From Hydrangea macrophylla (taxonomy: Eukaryota; Streptophyta; Magnoliopsida; Cornales; Hydrangeaceae), in contig CM066994.1 of the NCBI GenBank assembly GCA_033977485.1, positions 12,712,001 through 12,776,000 of the forward strand: DNA of 64,000 nucleotides, read 5' to 3'. A program made the translations under genes and the position numbers. Shown here piece by piece: positions 1 to 11,711 of the stretch; positions within the stretch are counted from its first letter, which is position 1; each line of letters opens with the position of its first letter. The notes under the pieces are model-generated. The model did not search any database. It saw nothing but the letters and a program-made list of their open reading frames with translations, and had not been told where the DNA came from.

Positions 1-745
1 TTACAACCTTTGAAAAGTCCTATTTGATCCTAGGAACCATGGTTTGGATATGTAAACGATGGAAGGGGGATTAAAATATGGTAACGATTAATTTTTCTTG
101 ACTGTTGGCATCCTATCCATGAGACTACTGTTCTTTCGTGTCATGCATCTTTTTCGAGTCATATGTGAGCGGTTTCTTGTTTTGAAAATATATTTCCTTT
201 ACTCACATATTTTAGAAAATTTACACCTGCTTCTGAGTGTTTCATTTGAGAGTGTAATTAACATTGCTAAATTAGTATTCGAAGCATAGTTAGATGGTCA
301 TCCGAGTTATATTCCAAGTTCATGACATGCGCGTGTTCATTTGACTACCATATCACACACGTGCAATTTTATGAGAAACTCTATTGATTTATACAATGCA
401 TGTGCTTGAGATTGTTTTTCACGTAGGTAGACGTTTGATTCCGTTTCTTCTTGTTCGTTATTCTATTTCGAATCATCGTTCTATGATAAGGAGTATTGAA
501 TTTTATTTTTCATTTTAATAAAACTTTTTAAATATATAATGAAATAAAGATGGTTGTGGGTGACTTGTTGATGAGAACCCTCACGAGACTTCACTCGTCC
601 GACTAGGGACACCTAGGGTTTAAAAGGCTTGTTGCATATGCTAAATGCAATCGTGATCCATGCGAAAATGGAGTAGTATGTTATTAGAATTTTAATTTTT
701 ATTTTAGTTTTGCTCGAGGACTAGCAAAATGTAGGTTTGGGGGTG
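1..745 (+). mobile_element. Element B, 3' internal region (Athila-like, cut by window edge)
   Basis: Non-coding 3' internal part of an Athila-like LTR retrotransposon read on the plus strand. The whole stretch is the reverse complement of 5963-6700 in element A with scattered substitutions, so A and B are the same family in opposite orientations. It ends in a polypurine tract directly before an LTR. The rest of B lies outside the window to the left. No convincing ORF is present; the 63-residue frame at 98-289 is not conserved in A and is not called. Confidence 0.85.
731..745 (+). other. Polypurine tract of element B
   Basis: GTAGGTTTGGGGGTG immediately precedes the LTR start TGATTGGGAG. It is the plus-strand priming site expected at this position. 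A hairpin (TTGCT at 710-714, AGCAA at 723-727) stands a few bases upstream, as at the matching site in A. Confidence 0.8.
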
Positions 746-974
746 TGATTGGGAGAGAATAAATCCTATTTGTACGCCTTAACGCGCATTTGTTAGTACC
801 TTTTTATCCTGTTTTTGTATGTTTTTACTTTATTTTCTATTTTCTGACAGGAGTTGGAAGAAATCAAGCATACCAGGCTAAACAGGGTGAAAAAGCAAGA
901 AGAAAGAAGCTGAAAAAAGCCCTTCGCACGTGCAATCCGCTCGCGCAAAATTCCATAAATCGCTCATGCAATCC

Positions 975-3150
975 TGTCACACCCGTTCCAGAAATTTATG
1001 GTTTTGAACATGCATTATTTGAGATTTTGAAATATTAATGTTTATTAATATTGGGTTGAGGTTGACTGTGGGTCAACGGTGAAGTGTCAGTAAGGACACG
1101 AGGAAATTGGTAATTGGGATTCTCATTGGCACGAGTAAATGACATTTATATGATTTAAATGTTATTTGGCTTATCTGGTATTCTATGAATAGTGAATTAT
1201 ACCTGTGTAGTATAATTTTTGATAGTTTCGATATTGTTATATATCATTTTTGAGAACTGTGGTGAGAACGTGAGTGATACGTTAATTAAAAAGGTAGGTT
1301 GCGTAGAGATTCCACAGAATATAGTTTTCGGACGTTATTTTGGACCTAAACGAAACCTAGTCGAAAACTTTTGAAATTTATAGTTTTCACTCGTAAAGTT
1401 ATAAAATGGACGTGTGCGAAGTTTCATGGGTGAATGAGAAGTTTTGAGAAACTTGCGGGGAGGTAAACACAATTTTCGAGAAGTTTGCCTATAAATAGAA
1501 GTGGATGAGATTTCATTCTCATCCACAATTTTTATAAATATCTAGAGAGAGGAGAGAGAAGGGAGATTTGGAGTCAACGGGCTTTGCGACGCCGACCGAC
1601 GACCGTTCGTCTGTCAGATTTTTTCCAGATTTCAGATTTGAACTCGTGGAGGTAAGATCTACGTTTTGATACCACTTAGGTCATGTTTGGCCAATTTTTG
1701 TAAAGATCTTAATTTTAGACTTTTGGGAAAAACAGGTATAAACTTGTAGGAATTGTCTCAAATTCGAAATCCGACGATTATTTAGCCTCCTAATCGATCC
1801 TTCAAAGTTTGGGGGAAATCGCACGAGGTATGAAGTTCTAACTTATGAAATATAGAGGAATACATGTTTTATATTTCGACGACGAAATTGAGATCCGGGC
1901 AAAATCCATGTGTTAATTGTAGGCCCGTTAATTATGCACGCGCTAATTTGTGAAAAGCATGTCTAAATTTACGCGAGCACATTAAGTTGTCTATGTGGGT
2001 CAAAGGGGAGTCTTATACAAATTCATGCCGGAGTAAGCTTCTCGATGTTTGAGAATTTAGTAGCGACGGCTACTGTGCATGGTTGATAGACTTGGACTTG
2101 CCATGGCACTTGTGGATACAATGGTTGATAGACTTGGACTTGCCATTGGTATCGCGGTTTAAGGCTTGGACTTGCCGCTACCGGATGAATGCGTATTTTT
2201 TTTCCCTAGAGACTATTGTATGATTTATGAGATTAAAGCATGTTTTGTCATATATTGCATATGTTAGACTTGTACGCTCAACATATAGCTGAGCAGTGGA
2301 GATGTACTCCATTGCAGGTAAGAAGAAGGATAAGAAGAAGCGCGATGAGTGAGGCCGATGAACGCCGGGGATAACACTTGTATATGTTTTTGTTTTAAAT
2401 CCTAAACTTGTGTAAGGATTTTGAATATTGTAAGATGTTGTAATAGAATCATGGATTAGTCCCGTAGTACCGAAATCTTGTAAATGAACGTCTGTATTTA
2501 TGTTTTGCATGTTGGAATCAATTGTGGTTGATTTTGGTGTTGGATTAAGAAGCATGAGTTGTTAGGATTTACAACACAGGGCTGCTAGCAGGGGAGCAGT
2601 CGACTGGACCTAGGGTCAGTCGACTGGATCTCGTGTGTTTGAGACACTGTAAGTGAATAATAGAAAAGCAGTCGAATGGACCCCTTCATCAGTCGACTGA
2701 ACCACTGTAGATTTTGGCTATTGCTTCTATTAATGGAAAAGCAGTCGACTGGATCCCCGTATCAGTCGACTGGATCCCTTTTGAGTAAGTTGCTTTTTTG
2801 GGTTCTGCTTAACCCAGTCGACTGGGCAGTCGACTGAACCTCTGTTGAGGATTTAGGGTTTTAGTTTCTGCCAGGCACAGTCGACTGAACCCTAGTACAG
2901 TCGACTGGGCAGTCGACTGAACCTCTGTATTTTGAAATGGATTCTTGTGAACACTTTTGATTGAACAAAACTTCTTATAACTCCGATTTCAATGGATTTT
3001 ACAAACTCAGAGGGTAATGTTCCCTAAGTTTTAAATACCCAGGGTTGTTTTGAAGTTCTTTCCGCTGCGTATAGTTATATTGTTGTTTGGATGAGCCTTG
3101 GTGGCGTGCCACGTGTCCTATTTCCACGCGTAGTGGGATGGGTCATGACA
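975..3150 (+). repeat. C1 solo LTR inserted in the LTR of B
   Basis: Begins TGTCACACCC and ends GGTCATGACA, flanked by AATCC (970-974) and GATCC (3151-3155), a 5-bp duplication with one mismatch; the B LTR resumes exactly after it. A TATAAATA box near 1488 is followed by a purine-rich leader and a splice-donor-like GGTAAG at 1651. Two hairpins (2276-2294 and 2298-2310) precede GCAGG. The last 250 bp resemble the reverse complement of C2 (15281 onward), so C1 and C2 are relatives. No coding region is visible. The ends and PBS-less context suggest a gypsy-type (chromovirus-like) solo LTR, by inference. Confidence 0.75.
2597..2919. repeat. CAGTCGACTG palindrome array of C1
   Basis: Eleven copies of the 10-bp palindrome CAGTCGACTG (some with one mismatch) start at 2597, 2617, 2669, 2690, 2742, 2763, 2815, 2827, 2878, 2898 and 2910. 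They form pairs with a 20-21 bp step (12 bp at 2815/2827 and 2898/2910). A TTTAAATA box-like sequence lies at 3030-3037. Confidence 0.9.
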
Positions 3151-4248
3151 GATCCACTCGCGCGAGGTCCCAATATCGCACTCGCGCGGCCCGTCCGCAC
3201 GACCTGTGCAAAAATGGAACTTGCATATTTCACTCTACTGATGATTCCTACGCGAACGAAACTGCCTAATTACGTCCAGATTGCAAAATATAGCAGTTTT
3301 AGTGCGTTTCGGGTTAGGAAAGCTATATATACCCTATTTGACTTCAATTTAAGGGTTAGACATTATTATACACATATACATACAGCCATATACACTGGAA
3401 TTCCAGTCATTGAAGAGGGAAAAGCAATGAGAAGAAGAAGAAGACCAAGGATTCCCATGGCCTCCTCCATCAACCTCTTGTCGTTAATCAATTCTATGGC
3501 CAACTAAACCTAGATCTAGGGTTTCAATGAAACCCTAGCCAAGTAATAGGGTTTTATTTATGTTTTTCTTTTAGTTTTATTATGTATGGATGACAGTTAC
3601 ATGTTTCGAGGATTTTTATAAATAAATCGAACTTCTATTGATTAAATCGTTACTTTCAAAATCTATTCTTGTCTTAGATCTATTTTGACTGTGATGTGCT
3701 CAATGATCTATATTTGCTGTGCTTGTATGGATTATTTACATGTAATGGTGCTTCATTGAATTGTGCTATCAAGTATCCGAATAGTCCATGCCTAGGTTAG
3801 ACGGATTATGTCACAACCCTAGTTTAGTGTGGGATAATTCGTGCTAACCGAAGATGGATTATGTTGGTGCTTGAACCATAGTTATTTTCTTAACGGAGGA
3901 ATTGGGCTTGTAGCTACAATTCTCCATTATCATCCAACTTAATAATCTAATTGAATGCATAAATATTCCTATTATGAAGCTAGTGGTGGATTTGCAATCC
4001 TAGGTTCCTTTAAATATATTTATAAAAACACTTTTAAATCGCTTTCATAATTTAGATTTAATTTCATTAGTTTCATTAGTTTAATTAAAAATTCAAATCA
4101 AAATCTCGATTTCATAATTAATTAGATTTAGGTTTTAAAATTAAGAGTTGTAGTATTTCAATCTCTGTGGGTTCGACCTTTGCTTTCACTACTACAAATC
4201 CTTAGAAAAGTAAAGTACACTTTTTATATCTTGATTTTGACAACATCA

Positions 4249-4617
4249 GTCTTCATCTTCATCTGACTCTCCCTCCTCATCACACTCTTCCTCTTCATCG
4301 GACTCCTTCTCTTTGACCTGTGTGGCGGCGGCGGCTAACCTTGTTGCTTTGGCCATGGCCTCAGCCAACTCAACCTCTCCTATCTCAAATCCATCAGGAT
4401 ATGCTGCCATATCTGCAGCCCACTTTTGTGGCTATTCGTGCTATATTATTCGTAATCCCTGTTAGAGCTATCTGAGGTACTACAACATCAACTATTATGT
4501 CTCCCTCTTCCTCTATAATATTCCCTACTAGTGGAAGTGGGGGTGTTTGCGGCGGTGATCCTGCCGGAGGTGGCGGGGAAATCCTCCTAACTTTCGAGAG
4601 TAGTCTCGAAAAGGCAT
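4249..4617 (-). pseudogene. D1 first-ORF remnant, distal piece
   Basis: Part of the D1 open reading frame lying between the insertions of B and A. On the minus strand the frame entering from 13081-13137 continues here through a proline-rich stretch, breaks by a frameshift at about 4425-4435, and then runs through an acidic segment rich in Glu and Asp (ending around EEEECDEEGESDED). Its position downstream of an initiator-Met primer site suggests a retrotransposon gag-type first ORF, but I do not recognise a conserved domain. Confidence 0.5.
4613..4617. repeat. Target site duplication of element A, left copy
   Basis: GGCAT directly before the LTR; the same five bases follow the right LTR at 13081-13085. 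This fixes the ends of element A at 4618 and 13080. Confidence 0.95.
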
Positions 4618-5962
4618 TGATGTTGTCAATATCAAGATATAAAAAGTATACTTTACTTTTCTAAAGATTTGCAGTGTGGAAGTAAAGGTCGAACCCACAG
4701 AGATTGAAATACTACAATGCTTTAATTTTAAAACCTAAATTTAATTAATCATGAAAACGGATTTTGATTTTGAATTTAATTAAACTACTAACAATAAAAA
4801 TAAATCTAAACTATGAAAGCAATTAAAGTTGTTTAAATAATGTTTAAGGGAACCTAGGATTGCAAATCCACCACTAGCTTCATAATAGGAATATTTATGA
4901 ATCACTTTAGCTTATTACGTTGGATGAATATGGGGAATTGTAGCTACAAGCCCAATTCCTCCGACAAGAAGATAATCATGGTTCAAGCACCAACATAATC
5001 CATCTTCGGTTAGCACGAATTATCTCACACTAAACTAGGGTTGTGATCTAATCCGTCTAACCTAGGCATGGACTATTCGGATACTTGATAGCACGAATCA
5101 ATAAAGCACCATCACATGTAAACAACCTAAACAAGCACAGTAAGAATAGATCGTTGAGCACATCACAGTCAAAACAGATCTAAGACAAGAATAAATTCTG
5201 AAAGCAATGATTTAATCAATAGAAGTACGATTTATTTATAAAAATCCTCTAAACATGTGACTGTCATCCATACATAATAAAACTAAAATAAAAGCATAGA
5301 TAAAACCCTATTACTCATCTAGGGCTTCATTGAAACCCTAGATCGATGATCTAGCCGTCCATGGAAGTGATAGATGGCAAGTAGTTGATGGAGGAGGCCA
5401 TGGAAACCCTTGGTCTTCTTCTTCTTCTCCTTGCTTCCCTCTCTTCAATGGCTGGAAGTATGTATGTATAATATGTATGTATGGGTGTGTAACAATTGCC
5501 AACCCCATAATTGAGTAAATTTGGAGTTTATATAGAGTTTGTACAAGCTTTGGAAGGCTTCCTAACCCGAAACGAACTGAAACGCATGTAATTTACAGTC
5601 TGGACGTCGTTCAGCAGTCTCGTTTGCACAGGAGTCTTCAGTATACTGAAATACGCAACTTTGGTTTTTGGACATATCGCGCGAGCGCGACAATTGGACC
5701 TTCGCGCGCGCGAATCGCGCAAGCGATTTCTGGGTTCTCGCGCGAGCGATTCTCGGATTTCGCGGGCGCGAGTCGCGCGCGCGACTTGGCTTTTTCAGCT
5801 TCTTTACTTCTGACTTTTCACCCTGTTTATCCTGGTTTAGTTGATTTCTTCCAAAACCTGTCAGAAACTAGAAAACGAAGTAAAAATATACAAAAACAGG
5901 ATAAAAAGGTACTAACAAATGTTCGTTAAGGCGTATAAATAGGATTAGTTCTCTCCCGATCA
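4618..5962 (-). repeat. 3' LTR of element A
   Basis: 1345 bp, plus-strand ends TGATGTTGTC and CCCGATCA. TATATAAA box (minus) at 5527-5534, with the TCGCGCGA-type cluster at 5676-5785, about 140 bp upstream in the sense of transcription. Shorter than the sister LTR because single cluster units of 12-13 bp are missing. Confidence 0.95.
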
Positions 5963-5998
5963 CACCCCCAAACCTACATTTTGCTAGTCCTCGAGCAA
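5963..5998 (-). other. Polypurine tract and adjacent hairpin of element A
   Basis: On the minus strand a hairpin TTGCT...AGCAA (5981-5998) is followed by GTAGGTTTGGGGGTG (5963-5977), which abuts the LTR. Same arrangement as in B and G. Confidence 0.8.
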
Positions 5999-8092
5999 AA
6001 CTAAAATAAAAACTACTAATAAAATACTACTCCATTTTCGTATGGATCACGATTGCATTTAGCTTATGCAACAAGCCTTTTAAACCCCTAGGTGTCCCTA
6101 GTCGGACGAGTGAAGTCTCGTGAGGGTTCTCATCAACAAGTTACCCACAACCATATTTATTAACTTTGTATATTTAAAAAGTTTTATTTAAAACAAAGGA
6201 CATAATATTCAATACTCCTTTATCATACAACAAAGATTTGAAATATAATAACGAACATAAAGAAACAGAGTCAAACGTCTACCTACATCATGAAAAACAA
6301 TCTCAAGCACATGCATCGTATAAATCAATAGAGTTTCTCATAAAATTGCACGTGTGTGGAATGGTAGTCAAATAAACACGCGCATGTCATGAACTTGGAA
6401 TATAACTCAGATAACCATCAAACTATGCTTCGACTCCGAATCTCACAATGTCAATTACACTCTAAAATGAAACACTCAGAAACAGGTGTAATTTTTCTAA
6501 TATATGTGAGTAAAGGAAATATGTTTTCAAAACGATAAATGCTCACATATGACTCGAAAAAGACGCATGACACAAAAGAACTGTTGTCTCATGGATAAGA
6601 TGCCAACAATCAAGAAAAATAATCATTACCATGTTTTAATCCCTCTCCCATCGTTTACATATCTAAACCATCTTTCCTTGGATCAAATAGGACTTTTCAC
6701 AGGTTGTAATGTGGCTCAGGCTATGAAAAAGTATAGGACAGATATATCAAGTAGTTTCAGAATGGCATTGTAAAGCATGTTCGATTTTCTTTCATTCTTC
6801 TTCTACAAACTTTCATCTTTTCTTTTTCTTCATTCCTTTTCTGTATTATTTTCTTTTCCTTTTTCTTTTCTTGCTTCTCAAATGATTATTTATCGAATAT
6901 CAAGCAACTACCCCAATAGCATCTTATTTTCTTCTTCTCAATCACACATCACCTTAACACTACTAAAAGGTGACAAATCTCTCAGTGGTGAACTCCGAGT
7001 TTGTCAAGTCGGAGCAAAAACAAGGATAATGGTAATCAAAGAAAGACATGGCATTTTAACGGCTCAAAGGGCGAACTAAGGAAATTTATAATTCTTCGGT
7101 CGGTGGTAAACAAAGAAGGCCTAAAATCACTTCCTAGGGTAATACGGTTCTTCAATGCTTACAACAGAAGATTATTTAGCATGGTAACAACTATTTTAAC
7201 TTGACTATCAACCAAAACAAGAATAATGAGACTAAACAACAAGTTAATGCGCTATTTTAATGAAATTTGACAAACACAAAATGTATTTATAACCCTCTAA
7301 AAAAGAAAAGATAGGCTCAAAAGCTCACCGGGCTTAGTCTCCACCTTGTGTTATCTAGAAATCCGAATTATATTATAGTTCACAACCAACATGTATTCAA
7401 GTGACTACGTGCAGTGCATAAGCTTATGTGCAAATCTATGATATAAAACTACGATTCAAACAATACATAACCTAAAACGTTATATCATAACTTCAGCAAA
7501 TGTTTAATCACATCTTCCCTTGTTTACCATTCTATAACAATTCAAAGTTCTATACTAAGAAGTATCAAATTGATATTGCAAAAACATTAGTACTATCGTT
7601 TATTTAAACACACTTTTTGAAAAATTTTAAAATTTTGCATAAACTAATGTGCATGTGTGATTGCATACCCCCAAAGCTAAACCTTTCATTGTCCCCAATG
7701 AAACAATAAAACGAAAGAAAGGAAAGTATATAAGGAAGGAACGATAGTACCTCGATCTCGGCAATGACAAACAGGTGAACACAATGGAATATGTCAAAAA
7801 AAATTTCAATGTTACCTGTTAATGCTTAATCAACGAAAAGAAACTAACAAAAGAATATTAAAAGTAAATGAAACAGAAATATAAAATAGAAATTGAAAAA
7901 CTAATGTAAACTAAACTGAACTATCAAATGGAAAAGAAATAAAATGAAAAAGAATACATGTAATAATAAGGAAAACAACGAATACGCGATCGAAACAGAA
8001 CCAACTAAACAAAAACAGAAAAGAAACACAAATAAACTAGGCAGGGGAAAAGATATAGAAAACAAAAGAAAAAAAAACAGAAAAATGGGGAA
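5999..8092 (-). other. Non-coding 3' region of element A
   Basis: About 2.1 kb with no reading frame resembling a retrotransposon protein. It holds a segment at 6034-6137 that is alignable with G (26667-26782), and a second purine tract (7667-7678) preceded on the minus strand by the hairpin CATTGGGGACAATG (7687-7700). In G the equivalent second purine tract lies just past the third ORF, so A appears to have lost that ORF while keeping the flanking signals. Confidence 0.6.
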
Positions 8093-8326
8093 ATCGCGCG
8101 CGCGGTCCGCGCGAGCGAATCCCAAATTTTTTTTTTTTTTTTTTTTTAGATTATCGCGCCAACGGGACCCCTCGCTCCCGCGAGCTACCTCGCGCCCGCG
8201 AGACTAGGCGCGAGGAGAACCTGAGGCACCATATAAGAAAAAGAAAGGAAAAACGTCTAAGGCACATTCTCGCGCCAGCGGACCGCGCGAGCGACATCTC
8301 GCTCGAGCAGGCCGCGCGCGCGAGAA
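8093..8326 (-). promoter_or_regulatory. Internal CG-palindrome cluster of element A
   Basis: TCGCGCGAGCG-like sites start near 8094, 8105, 8154, 8172, 8190, 8270, 8283, 8300 and 8313, interrupted by a T tract. The motif is that of A's own LTR. The location, downstream of the main reading frame, matches the internal CGGATCGATCCG cluster of G (30586-30908). The minus strand then runs into a T-rich stretch containing CTATAT. A promoter role is inferred. Confidence 0.5.
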
Positions 8327-8467
8327 TGGTTTCTTCCACTTTTTGATTAAAATTATGTATATAGTATTAAAATAAATTAATTCCAACCCCCAAACCTGTC
8401 CAGAATGTCCAAAACAGACCCAAACAGACTCAAAAACATCCAAAAATAAGAAAACGAACGAAATAAA

Positions 8468-8525
8468 ACTTGGGTTGCCTCCCAAGAAGCGCTAACTTTT
8501 ACGTCTTCAGCTAGACCGTTCTAGC
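8468..8525 (-). other. Two hairpins just after the gag-protease frame
   Basis: Plus-strand CTTGGG-TTGCCT-CCCAAG (8468-8485) and AGCTAGA-CCGT-TCTAGCT (8508-8525) are short perfect inverted repeats lying directly downstream of the stop at 8533. The first resembles the TTGGGAGGCAACCCAA motif common near the end of the coding region of Athila/Tat-type elements (recalled, not searched). Confidence 0.45.
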
Positions 8526-8532
8526 TCAAGAC

Positions 8533-11225
8533 TTACGGAGGCTGTAACTCGGATTTTGTACCCCTACGGATGTCAGGTAGAGCTTGATGGTAAGCAGAAA
8601 TTACGTCACTTCGAATTAATTCTATTGACGGTTTGTCATTATGTTCAAGTCGATTTCTTACCTTCCGAGTAGATTCAGCATTAGGGTCCGAAGTATTAGG
8701 ATTCATCCACTCATCATCCGCTATATCTTTGTTGTTACTCACATTTATTTCTTTCGTAGGCTCCATATTCCATCTTACCTCACCTTCCGCCTCACATAGG
8801 TTATCGTCGTCTTTAGGAGGTTGATCAACCGCATTAAAACGTTTAATTTTAAGTTCATGTTCCCAAACGACACTTTCATTACCCCTGTTCTACAATTGAC
8901 ACGTGCGTTGGCCGTGGCTAAGAATGGACGACCAAGAATAACAGGAGTGTATTTTCTAGTATCTAGCACCGGTTCGGTGTCAAGGACCATAAAATCAACG
9001 GGATAGAAACATTGATCAACTTTTACTAGTACGTCTTCGACGATTCCTCTAGGTATTTTGACAGAACGATCCGCTAACTGAATAGTAGCGGCCGTAGGCT
9101 TGAGTTCCCCTAAACCTAATTGTTTATAGACGTGATAGGGTAAAAGGTTAACACTCGCTCCTAAGTCAAGGAGAGCCCTATGAATGATAGTGTCACCTAT
9201 GACACATGAAATCGTAGGCGTACCTGGATCCTTATATTTCGGAGGAGTGTGTTGAAATATAGAGCTTACTTTTTCCGTGAGGAAGACCTTTTTAGGCGTA
9301 TGACTGCGTATTTTGCGTTTTTGCGTACAAAGGTCTTTTAAACATTTAGCATAAGCGGGAATTTGTTTAATCGCATCGAGGAATGGAATATTTATTTTGA
9401 CTTGTTTAAATACCTCGAGTATATCCTCAACCTTAGACTTTTTATTTGTAAGATTAGACGGCTCCTCAACATTAGGTGGATATGGCATTCTCGGAATATA
9501 ATTCGTTGGGACCGATTCTTTTTCTTTCTTATTTTGGTTCACGTCCTCACCTCTCTCTTTATTAGAGTTGATATTCATATCTTTCACATTCTCATTCGCA
9601 TTAGGGGTTTCTATCACCTCCTCTCGTGTAGTCATCCTAGTTGAGACGGCGTTTACTTGTTCATTCGACCCCTTAACCTCATATTGTCTCTTAGGGTTTT
9701 GAATTGTTTGACTAGGCAACGTCCCCTCGTTTCTACGACTCACTACAGTAGCTAGTTGTCCCATTTGGGATTCAAGCTTCGCAATGGATTGTGTGTGAGA
9801 GTGCACTATTTGTGCTTGTGCCTGTACTTGCGTTTCAATTTTATTAAGGGATGCCAACACCTTTTCCTCAAAAACATTAGTCCTTAAAGAATTCGAATTA
9901 GGGGGCGGGTGTTGGTATTGATTAGGTTGAAACTGAGGTCGATACGCATTTGGAAAATTAGTCGCCTCATTAGGATTATTATTATTATTTTTCCACGAGA
10001 AGTTAGGATGGTTTCTCCATGGCGCATCCGGATTATTAGTAGTTGCATTATAATTATTTCGTGGGTATTGTTGAATAGAATTAATGTGTTGCTCCACGAA
10101 TTCCGGAAATTGACTCGCCGATGGACATGCAAGTATCGAATGTGAAGTATCAGAACATAATGCACAAATTTCATGAGCGGGTGAGTTAGACGTTCTGTTC
10201 ATTTTTAAAAGTTGGTCAAGTTTGTTAGATAATTCTTTTATTTCAATTGATTGACTTGACTCGAATTTTACCTCCCTCTTAGGTTGTGGGTATCCCTCAG
10301 AACGAACAGACACCGCTTGGTGCATCGAATTCTCGCTTAAAGTTTCAAATATTTTCCAGGCCTTGTCGGCACTTTTGTGTAGGAAGGTACCCGCACAAAC
10401 AGCATCGACGGTGTTCCTAACAGAGGGAATAAGCCCCTCATAGAAGACCTGAACAAGTTGCCACTTAGGAACCTGATGATGTGGACACGAACGTAATAAT
10501 TCTTTAAATTTTTCCCACGTGTCGTAGAGTGATTCCCCATCTTGCATCACAAAGTTTGTTATAGATTTTCTTATCTGATTCGTACGCATAATCGGGAAAA
10601 ACTTTTGTGAAAATGCGGTGTGTAAGTCTTCCCATGTTTTTATTGTGTTTGGCTCAAGTGATTGAAGCCAATACTTAGCTTTGTCTTTTAATGAGAATGG
10701 AAAGAGCCGCATTTTTAATTCATCATCAGTAAGATTTTGAATTTTCAAAGTAGAACATATATCTTGAAAATCTCCTAAGTGTTTATATGGATCTTCATTT
10801 AAACGGCCATGGAAAGATGGAAGTAGCGAGATGGTAGACGACTTTATCTCAAAGTGAGATGCCGTCGCCTCCGGTAATTCAATACATGTTTGTGGCGTGT
10901 AAGTCGTCGGAATAAAATAATCTTTAAGTGGAGGAGGTGGCGGTATATTGGGATTATTCATGTTATTACCGTCGTTTTGATTATTATTGTTATTTCCACC
11001 GTCAGCCATTTTAATCGGTTCGATGTTAAAAGTTCGAGTTTTCCTTAACCGTTCACGGGTACTCTGAATTTCGGCCTCAAACAACGACGATGGAATCGGA
11101 GTTGATTCGTCGTCTTGCACCCTAGCTCTAGAAGCTTGGGTTGTGGACTTACTAGTTCTTAAGGTACGTTCAAGTTCAAGATCGAAAGATTTTAAATCTG
11201 GTTTATTTGAACGTGTACCTAACAT
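8533..11225 (-). CDS. gag-pro: gag-protease polyprotein of element A (C-terminal frameshift)
   Basis: Capsid plus aspartic protease of an Athila-like Ty3/gypsy element. The open frame 8775-11225 gives 816 residues. Residues ~120-310 form the retrotransposon gag domain (FHGRLNEDPYKHL, SLKDKAKYWL, CPHHQVPKWQ). A CX2CX4HX4C zinc knuckle (CALCSDTSHSILAC) follows near 360. The protease has the Athila-type DLGAS active site with Asp687. The start at 11225 is the first Met after a 460-base leader from the primer site. After FGNMNLKLNV the frame departs from the family pattern at a T run near 8843; one base is missing there, and the expected frame continues to a stop at 8533. The polymerase that should follow is absent. 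Related to the G polyprotein by order and motifs but diverged in sequence. Confidence 0.88.
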
Positions 11226-11688
11226 AAACTAAAAGAAAGTAAACTAAAAACAAAAACTGACTCAACTAAAAAAAAAAACAAATAGCAATCACGCAACTAA
11301 GATAACAAGCACTCAACTACTGTGATGCATGAATATTATCCTGTAATGCAATGACCGCGTCAAGCCCAGCGCCCCGGGTTTCCTAGCTAATGCAGTGCAA
11401 TTAACCCTAAACTAATGCAAATAGTGCGTCACAGCGCCCTGACTTACAGCGGTTTAAAGAGAATTCCAAAGGAAGCAATTTATTTAATTGTATTTATATT
11501 TTTATTTGCGTAAGCTCCTTTGATGTAATTAGCTGCTCCACTCGGAAACGTTGACTACAAAATAAAAAAAAAATAAAAAAACAAGTTAGTAACTAAAAAA
11601 CAAAAACAGAAAATAAGAAAAATAAAAACTAATCTAATATTTACGAATTAACTAAACTAAGATTATAAAACTAAAGTTAGTAATGCAA

Positions 11689-11706
11689 TCCCCGGCAACG
11701 GCGCCA
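11689..11706 (-). other. Primer binding site of A (tRNA-Asp type)
   Basis: Minus strand TGGCGCCGTTGCCGGGGA, five bases inside the 5' LTR. This is complementary to the 3' end of plant tRNA-Asp, the primer usual for Athila elements. G has the same site. Confidence 0.9.
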
Positions 11707-11711
11707 AAAAT

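Larger units (their letters stand above)
746..4248 (+). repeat. 3' LTR of element B, split by C1
   Basis: Begins TGATTGGGAG and ends CAACATCA, matching the LTRs of A (4618-5962, 11712-13080) and solo LTR F (13138-14453) in reverse complement. Without the C1 insertion it is about 1.32 kb, like F. A TATATATA box lies at 3324-3331, followed by a probable leader. A CG-rich palindrome cluster (TCGCGCGA-type) occupies 927-974 and 3155-3205, about 120 bp upstream of the TATA box. More diverged from A than A's two LTRs are from each other, so an older insertion. Confidence 0.85.

Noticed and set aside
1335..2555. Minus-strand frames within C1
   Set aside because: They run against LTR polarity, overlap the TATA box and hairpins, and have no conserved features.
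2597..2919. CRISPR-like look of evenly spaced short palindromes
   Set aside because: Repeats are only 10-12 bp with about 10-bp gaps, sit in plant LTRs, and no cas gene is present.
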